From assembly GCA_016946835.1 (NCBI GenBank), contig JACVTC010000015.1, positions 273,501 to 307,500 of the forward strand: a stretch of DNA of 34,000 nucleotides, given 5' to 3'. Below are positions 28,024-34,000 of the stretch, one piece after another. The stretch comes from Neocallimastix lanati (nom. inval.) (lineage: Eukaryota; Neocallimastigomycota; Neocallimastigomycetes; Neocallimastigales; Neocallimastigaceae). The notes beneath the pieces were generated by a model. That model worked only from the letters and a program-made list of their open reading frames with translations. It ran no database searches and was not told where the DNA came from. Positions within the stretch are counted from its first letter, which is position 1. Every line of letters starts with the position of its first letter. Made by a program: the position numbers and the translations under genes.

Positions 28024-30126
28024 ATGGAAAGATTAAAGGTTTTAGTGAACAGTAGTGATATTCATCAACTTAAATTATTTAAATTTAATAGTTTGAAAAA
28101 TATTAATGAAGTTGAATTTAAAGATTTTGACTTATTAGTATATGCTATTGAAACCAATGTTTCAAATCAAACTTTTAAATTTATTATCAATGAATATAAA
28201 TGTTTGAATTATGAACTTGAAAATGGTTTAATTCCTCTTTTTATTGCTATTGAAAATAAATTTTGGCCAAAGGTAGAACTACTCTTAGCTCACAAGGCAG
28301 ATATAAATTTTTGTAATAAAAGGGGTGAAAATGTCTTATTTTATCTTTTAAACAATGATAAATTAGATAACTCTACGCTCTCCTACCTTTTAAGGAAAAA
28401 TATAAACTTAGGTTATGAGGACAGGGAAGGAAAAACTTTTTTAGAAAGGGTAATTGAAAAAAATAATGAAAACTTTGTCAGAACGGTTTGCCATCATGTC
28501 GTATATAACAATGATTTTGTGTTATCTCTCATTAAAAATGATCGTTATAAAATTTGTTTAAGTAGAGAAACGTTAGAGACCGTTCTAATAAGAGAAAAAC
28601 AAAAAATACAAATGACTCCCTCAATGTTCCATAGGGCTATTGAAAACAATAACCTTAACATCTTAAAAATTCTTCTTAGCTACAATACCAACCAAAATAT
28701 TTTTGATCGATGCAATGGTTACAGCCTGTTATTAAGATCTATTGAAAAAAATAATTTATCCATGGTTAAATATTTAATTGAGAATGGGGCCAATGTTAAT
28801 GATAAGAACTGGTATAATTATTCAGCATTAATGATGGCCTCTAAAAATGGTTATTACGCTATCGTGAATTATTTACTTCAGAGAAAGGATGAAATCTTTA
28901 TCAACGGTAAGGATGTTTATGGTAAAACTGCTTTAATGTATGCTGCCGAAGCGAATCGCTATGACATTGTTAAATTATTAATTCAAGCCAATGTCAGAGT
29001 AAATGATAAAAGTAAAGATGGCACCTCTGCTTTGATCTCTGCCATTAAAAATAAAGATCGTCAAAATCAGAAAGTTTCATTAGATATTGTGAAATGTCTT
29101 ATCGAATCTGGAGCTAATATCAATGAAAGAGCGAGAAATGGAGAAACAGCGTTAATCACGGCAGTTAAAAATAATAAATTAAATATTTTTAAGTATTTAT
29201 TAGCAAAGAGCGCAGATATTCGTATAAAAGATCATGACAATTATTCTGCCTTTTTATATGCGGTAGAATTGGGTCATGAAGCCATGGTGGTGGATTTAGT
29301 TCAACATGGTGCGGATGTCAATGAAAGAAATATCAAGGGAAATACTGCCTTAATGTTGGCCTACCTAAGTCATCATCATTCCATTGTAAAGTATTTGTTG
29401 GAATGTGGTGCGAATGTAAATATCAAGAATAATAAAGGTTGGTCAGCTCTCCTACTGGCGTCATTAAATGGTAATTTAGAAGTGGCGAAATGGTTTATTG
29501 AAAAGGGAGCTAGCGTTAATGAAATGGATGATTGTGGCTACACACCATTAACAAATTTTTTGGAAAAGAGATGCCTTCAAGCCGCTCAATACTTAATTCG
29601 TATGGGAGTCAATGTAAATATTAAAAATAAGTATGGTAAATCCGCCTTATTAATGGCCTTAGAGCATGGAGATAAGGAGATTGCCATTAATCTCATAGAA
29701 TATGGTGCTAATCCAAATGAAAGGGATCGATTTGGTAATCCAGTATTAATCACTGCCTATGAAAAAAAATATTATGAAGTGGTTCAATGTCTTATCGAAC
29801 ATGGCGCTGATCTCAATGCTAAAAATAGGTATGGATGGACGTTGTTAATGTATGCCGCTCAAACGGGTCATGAAGATATTGTTAATCAGCTGCTGGAAAA
29901 GCATGTCAATATCCATGAAAAGAGTATCAGTGGTTGGAATGCCTTACTTTTTGCTACGAAAAATGGTCATTTAGATATTGTTAGGGATATCATAAAGAAT
30001 GGAATTAATATAAATGAGAAGGATTATAAGGGAAATTCTGCTTTACATTATGCTTATCAAAGTGATCACCCGGAAATTGCTCAATATTTAATTGAACAAG
30101 GGGCTATTGTTGAAGAAATAAGATAA
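28024..30126 (+). CDS. Multi-ankyrin repeat protein
   Basis: A 700-residue single-exon protein; the ATG at 28024 sits in an A-rich context (AAAAAAATGG). Ankyrin repeats make 33-residue helix-turn-helix units that bind partner proteins. One clear repeat lies at about 68-100 and a divergent one near 200-230. From about 232 to 699 there are 14 consecutive repeats with signatures such as NGYSLLLRSIEKNN, IVKLLIQANVRVND and GNSALHYAYQSDHPEIAQYL. The repeat at 332-369 carries an insertion of about 7 residues (DRQNQKV). Linkers partly alternate between NE(R/M/K) and N(I/A)KN types, suggesting growth by two-repeat duplications. No signal peptide, membrane segment or catalytic domain is seen. Large ankyrin families are typical of anaerobic gut fungi. 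Partner and function are unknown. Confidence 0.93.
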   Translation: MERLKVLVNSSDIHQLKLFKFNSLKNINEVEFKDFDLLVYAIETNVSNQTFKFIINEYKCLNYELENGLIPLFIAIENKFWPKVELLLAHKADINFCNKRGENVLFYLLNNDKLDNSTLSYLLRKNINLGYEDREGKTFLERVIEKNNENFVRTVCHHVVYNNDFVLSLIKNDRYKICLSRETLETVLIREKQKIQMTPSMFHRAIENNNLNILKILLSYNTNQNIFDRCNGYSLLLRSIEKNNLSMVKYLIENGANVNDKNWYNYSALMMASKNGYYAIVNYLLQRKDEIFINGKDVYGKTALMYAAEANRYDIVKLLIQANVRVNDKSKDGTSALISAIKNKDRQNQKVSLDIVKCLIESGANINERARNGETALITAVKNNKLNIFKYLLAKSADIRIKDHDNYSAFLYAVELGHEAMVVDLVQHGADVNERNIKGNTALMLAYLSHHHSIVKYLLECGANVNIKNNKGWSALLLASLNGNLEVAKWFIEKGASVNEMDDCGYTPLTNFLEKRCLQAAQYLIRMGVNVNIKNKYGKSALLMALEHGDKEIAINLIEYGANPNERDRFGNPVLITAYEKKYYEVVQCLIEHGADLNAKNRYGWTLLMYAAQTGHEDIVNQLLEKHVNIHEKSISGWNALLFATKNGHLDIVRDIIKNGININEKDYKGNSALHYAYQSDHPEIAQYLIEQGAIVEEIR

Positions 30127-31000
30127 AACATTTTTTTTTTTTAAAAAAAAAAAAAAAAAATGAATAACTATTTAGAAGAAACTTTTTATTTTTTTTTTTT
30201 TTTAAATAAAAAATGAAGAAGATGTTATATTAAGGCTGTATATTTATTTTTATCTATCTATCTATCTCTGTCTCTCTTTTCGTTATATATATATATATAT
30301 AATTTTTTTTTTATATTATCATTTATCGTTTTACCGTATATATTAATGATAATAAATAGTAATTATAATTTTTATCATCAAGCATAAATAATAATTTTAT
30401 TTAAATTTTCATATTTTATTTTTATATATAAATATATATATATAATTTATATAAATATCATATTATCGTTTTATATTTACAAATAATTTATTTCTCTTAT
30501 AAAAAGAACTCTTTTTTTTTTTTTTTTTTATTATTAATCTTATTATTAATTGTTGAAATAATTTGATTAATGTTTGTTAAAAAAAATTTAAAAAAAAATT
30601 AAAAATAATTTAAATATAATAATAATAAATATAGTAAAAAAAATATATATATATATATAAAATAACAATTATAAATAAATAATTGTTATTTTAATATTAG
30701 AAATGTATATAAAATTTATTTAAAAAAATTTGAATTGTATCTATATAAATAAAGTAGGAGTTGTATAAAAAAAAATTATAGAAAAATAAATAAATAAATA
30801 AAAAAAAAATAATTAAAAAATAAAATAATAAAAATAATTAAAATAAAAATATAAAAATAATTATTTGATAAAATATATATATTTTAATAATAAAAATTAT
30901 AATATTGTAAAGGTATAAATGTTAATTATACGTTGACTTATTTTTTTTTCTTTCTTTTTCTAACGTATGTATGTTTGATTGTAAATAAATATATAGATAG
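30127..31000. other. A+T-rich region downstream of the ankyrin gene
   Basis: T- and A-runs follow the stop codon and would include the poly(A) signal region. The rest holds CTAT/TATA repeats (about 30255-30300) and no coding frame. Confidence 0.6.
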
Positions 31001-31157
31001 ATGAATTTTTTTTTTTCTTAAAGGATTGTATCCTTATAAATGAATGTGTTATTTTCAGCTTAAAATTTATCAATCCGGCAAATAATATCGGGAAAGATAT
31101 TTAAGGCTTTCATTCCAACAAATTTTAAAAGGCTCTGCTTTTCATTGTTCTTATTAC

Positions 31158-31188
<31 letters not shown>

Positions 31189-31189
<1 letters not shown>

Positions 31190-31375
31190 TGTCTCATGAA
31201 AATATTGGATCAGCATCTATTTCTACGAAGGATGAATCTCGCCCTAGTAGTTCAATAAATGATGAATCCTGGGAGAGTTTAGTGGACACCACACTATCTA
31301 TTTTAAAGATGTTACTTCTAAATTTTTTTTTTTAAATATAATTAATAAAGTTTTGGAAGTGTATTCTCTTCCCTG

Positions 31376-31431
<56 letters not shown>

Positions 31432-31443
31432 GTCTCATGAAAA
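31189..31443 (+). mobile_element. Small poly(A)-tailed insert between 14-bp direct repeats
   Basis: CTGTCTCATGAAAA occurs at 31189-31202 and again at 31430-31443. The segment between them ends in a run of 51 A (31379-31429), as expected for target-primed reverse transcription with a target-site duplication. The insert contains a coding-like stretch (SASISTKDESRPSSSIND, then SWESLVDTTLS). However, an A28 run also precedes the first copy, so a tandem duplication that includes A-runs is an alternative. Confidence 0.5.
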
Positions 31444-31506
31444 ACATATGGCATTTCGGTAAATTTTTTTCAATATATATATATATATATATATATAAAT
31501 CTATAT

Positions 31507-32110
31507 TTGACTTCCAAAGCCAATGTTAAAATTGATGATCAATATACGGAATCTTTTAATATTATGAAAGGTGTTAGGCAAGTGTTTGTCCACTATCACC
31601 AATTCTTTTCAATTTATTTATTAATAACATTTTTAAATGATTTTTCAGAACTTGGAATTCCTTTAGGCGAATCAAGATTGTTGTGGTGGACTCTTTGCAG
31701 ATGATATTGATGCGCACGGTCAAGAATTAAGTTAAAAAAAAAAAAAAAATGCTTAGAGAAGGTAAATGAATGGACTAAAATTTAATATGATGAATTTTAG
31801 AATTAACAAGTGTACAACGATGATGATTCGACCAAACACCCTTCTTTTTTAAAATAAAAGAGATCCTACATTTCATCTTGCTGGTCAACCAATTTCAATA
31901 ACTAAATGTTATACCTATTTAGGTATACCATTTGATAAAAAGCTTATCGTTGAACCCTATTATTAAATTACTTAATACTAAAGTCACCAAAGCTCTCTTT
32001 TTCTGTTAGTAAATTTCTTTCAAATTTCAAAAATTCCTATTCCATTTAAGAAGATTATAATTAACTCCTATGTGCTTAGTAAAGTCTCTTTACTTTGCAA
32101 TAAATAAATT
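31507..32110 (+). pseudogene. Non-LTR (LINE-type) reverse transcriptase, decayed
   Basis: Fragments in several frames follow the order of a LINE reverse transcriptase: KANVKIDDQYTESFNIMKGV with the start of the RQ(x)CPLSPILFN motif, then LFINN and LGIPLGE. The catalytic box follows as CGGLFADDI (31682-31708), then VNEWTK, NKCTTMMIRPNT, DPTFHLAGQPISITKCYTYL-GIPFD and finally IPIPFKKIIINSYVLSKVS. Frameshifts lie between MKGVRQ and CPLSP and before NDFSE, and further downstream, with in-frame stops and an A-run at 31733-31749. It is certainly non-functional. Coding-like scraps at about 31060-31160 may be its upstream part. The 5' end and 3' tail cannot be defined. Confidence 0.8.
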
Positions 32111-32173
32111 AATAAAGATTAAAGTTTGCAATAATTATAGCTGTAAAAAAAAAAAATCAAAAAAAAAAAAAAA

Positions 32174-32395
32174 TTCTTATTTTATTTTATTAAATTATTA
32201 ATATATATATATTAAGAAAAAAATATGGTATTTGAAAGAATATATAAAATATGTAAAATATATTTAAAAATTAGAAAGAGAAAAAAAAAAAAACTCTTAT
32301 TTTATTTTATTAAATTATTAATACATATATATATATATATTTGAAAGAATATATAAAATATATAAAATATATAAAATATATTTAAAAATTAAAAA
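32174..32395. repeat. Tandem duplication of about 120 bp
   Basis: TCTTATTTTATTTTATTAAATT... to ...AAATATATTTAAAAATTA occurs at about 32174-32275 and again at about 32295-32390. The second copy differs in its AT dinucleotide runs. Confidence 0.75.
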
Positions 32396-33912
32396 ATTAA
32401 AAAAAAAAAAAAAAGTTTGTTATTTTATAGTAAAATAATTTATTGTAATTAAAAATTATTCTTTTTTTAATACTTTTGAAATATCCTATTAAGTATTCAT
32501 TATTGAAATATTTTAATAGATATTATTATTTTTTTTTTTTTTTTTTTTTTTTAATTGTTATTAATGATCTAGATTATTATGGAGGAAATAGCACTAGATC
32601 CATACTATACATTGTGGTAATAAGGAAGCTGTACACACACAAAAAGAAAAAAAAAAAAAATTATTTTATTAATTTAATAATTATTAGTATTATGAAATAA
32701 TTGGCAAATGAAATTTTAAAAAACAATAATTAAAAATTTTATTATAAAAAATATTTCTGAATTAAATAATTATAATAATTATTATTATTAAAAAATATTA
32801 TTAAAAGTTAAATTTTTTATTTTTATTTTTTTTTTCTTTAAAATTTTAAATAATTATTAATACATCTCTACAAGAGGTAATAAATTTATATAATATTTTA
32901 ACTAATAAATTGTTCTTTAATATGTTTAAAATTTAATAAATTTTAAAATGCATTATTAATTTTCTTTCTTTTTTTTTTTGTTTTTCTTTTTTTCTTTTAA
33001 AAATTATATATATATATATATTTATTTATGTTTATATATTTATATATTTATATTTATATAAATATTATTTTTATTTTATTTCTATTATTTATTTATATAT
33101 TATTTGATATTATTTTTATATATTTGATTCAAAAAAAAAAAAATAATAAATAAAAAAAATGTTCCATAACATACACACTCTAATTGTATATGATTTTTTT
33201 TTTTTTTTTTTAAAAAAACATGTCGGATAAAATATATTTATGTGAACATTTATTTATATTATAAATTCTTTATTTAATTTTTTTCAATTATACTTTATAA
33301 TTATAATGTTCAAATCTATTATCTGGAAATATCATCACACTTAATAAAAGAATTATCATTATATATAAACAATAAAAAATGATATATAGTAAATATTATA
33401 TATTTTATTATTAATTTTTCACTGCATATAATTATTACCATTATTTTTTATTGTTATTTTTCATTAAAGAATTGAAGAAGAAAGAATAAAAGAGATTCAA
33501 TAAAGAATTAATAAATATTAATGATAGTGATTTCAAACCTTTGATAATAATTTCAATTAAATGTATAATTAATAAATTATTAAATTAAAATAAATAAATA
33601 AATAAACACTAAAATTATTATTGAAATAATAGAAATAATTTACAAGCAGCAAAAGAAATTTATTTTTATTTTTATTAAGAAAATAAATATAAAATCATAA
33701 ATATTTATAAAAAATATTTTAAAATAAAGTGGATATATTTCAAGGACTTTTGTTTATTTTTTTTATATTACTATTAAAAAAAAAAAAAATTAACTGATAT
33801 ATCATTTAAATAGAATTTATTTAACAAAACTATAATATTTTTATTTTTGATACTTTTTTTTTTTAAAAAAAAAAAAAAAGAATTTAATTTTGAAATCTTT
33901 AAAATCATTCCT

Positions 33913-33966
<54 letters not shown>

Positions 33967-34000
33967 TTATTAATTAAACTTTTACTATATATATAATATA
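32396..34000. other. A+T-rich intergenic DNA to the right edge
   Basis: No gene is seen. A short less A+T-rich piece at about 32560-32640 (NDLDYYGGNSTRSI if read on the plus strand) is too short to call. A (TAA)n microsatellite fills about 33917-33966. Confidence 0.55.

Noticed and set aside
31027-31060. Possible small intron (GTATCC to TTTCAG) in coding-like scraps upstream of the LINE remnant
   Set aside because: No continuous coding sequence can be shown on either side, so splice signals in A+T-rich DNA are not informative.
32476-32700. 74-codon frame including NDLDYYGGNSTRSI
   Set aside because: It consists mostly of T- and A-run translation. The short mixed part is too small to assign and may be a scrap of a decayed element.

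Overview
The window is very A+T-rich eukaryotic DNA with long poly(A)/poly(T) runs, TAA and TTTA microsatellites and Asn-rich proteins. It carries one single-exon multi-ankyrin gene. Composition and ankyrin style best fit an anaerobic gut fungus (Neocallimastigomycota). That is an inference; a social amoeba such as Dictyostelium is the main alternative.

The left 20 kb is a retrotransposon nest with three Ty3/gypsy (Metaviridae-type) LTR elements. Element 1 (1-3900, minus) is cut by the window edge after the start of its reverse transcriptase; it keeps gag, a primer-binding site and a 561-bp 5' LTR. Element 2 (5091-20268, minus) has near-identical ~1.04-kb LTRs, a 1.6-kb leader, gag and pol. 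Its 5' LTR was later split by element 3 (13891-20217, plus), a chromodomain-type element with two apparently identical 651-bp LTRs and a TATAT target-site duplication. Element 2 ends 15 bp upstream of an intact tRNA-Ala(TGC) gene (20284-20355), and its primer-binding site is complementary to the 3' end of that same tRNA.

All three elements join gag to pol through a -1 frame change at a canonical slippery heptamer just before the gag stop: TTTAAAC in elements 1 and 2, AAAAAAC in element 3. Each heptamer is followed by an 8-nt spacer and a hairpin. Element 3 instead appears self-primed: the 11 nt at its LTR/leader junction are complementary to a site in the LTR lying just downstream of a TATA box. 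The leader of element 2 holds five tandem hairpins with the same core but different, compensating outer stems. Their only two mismatches become G-U pairs in the element-sense RNA, so a conserved RNA structure is likely; I consider this the least explained signal in the window.

From 20356 to 28023 there is mostly low-complexity DNA, with a coding-like fragment, a 23-bp inverted repeat made of 15-bp tandem units (MITE-like), and a decayed coding-like island at about 22990-24010. A 700-residue ankyrin-repeat protein gene lies at 28024-30126. After it comes a wrecked non-LTR (LINE) reverse transcriptase at about 31500-32110, next to a short poly(A)-tailed insert between 14-bp direct repeats. The rest is A+T-rich sequence with tandem duplications.
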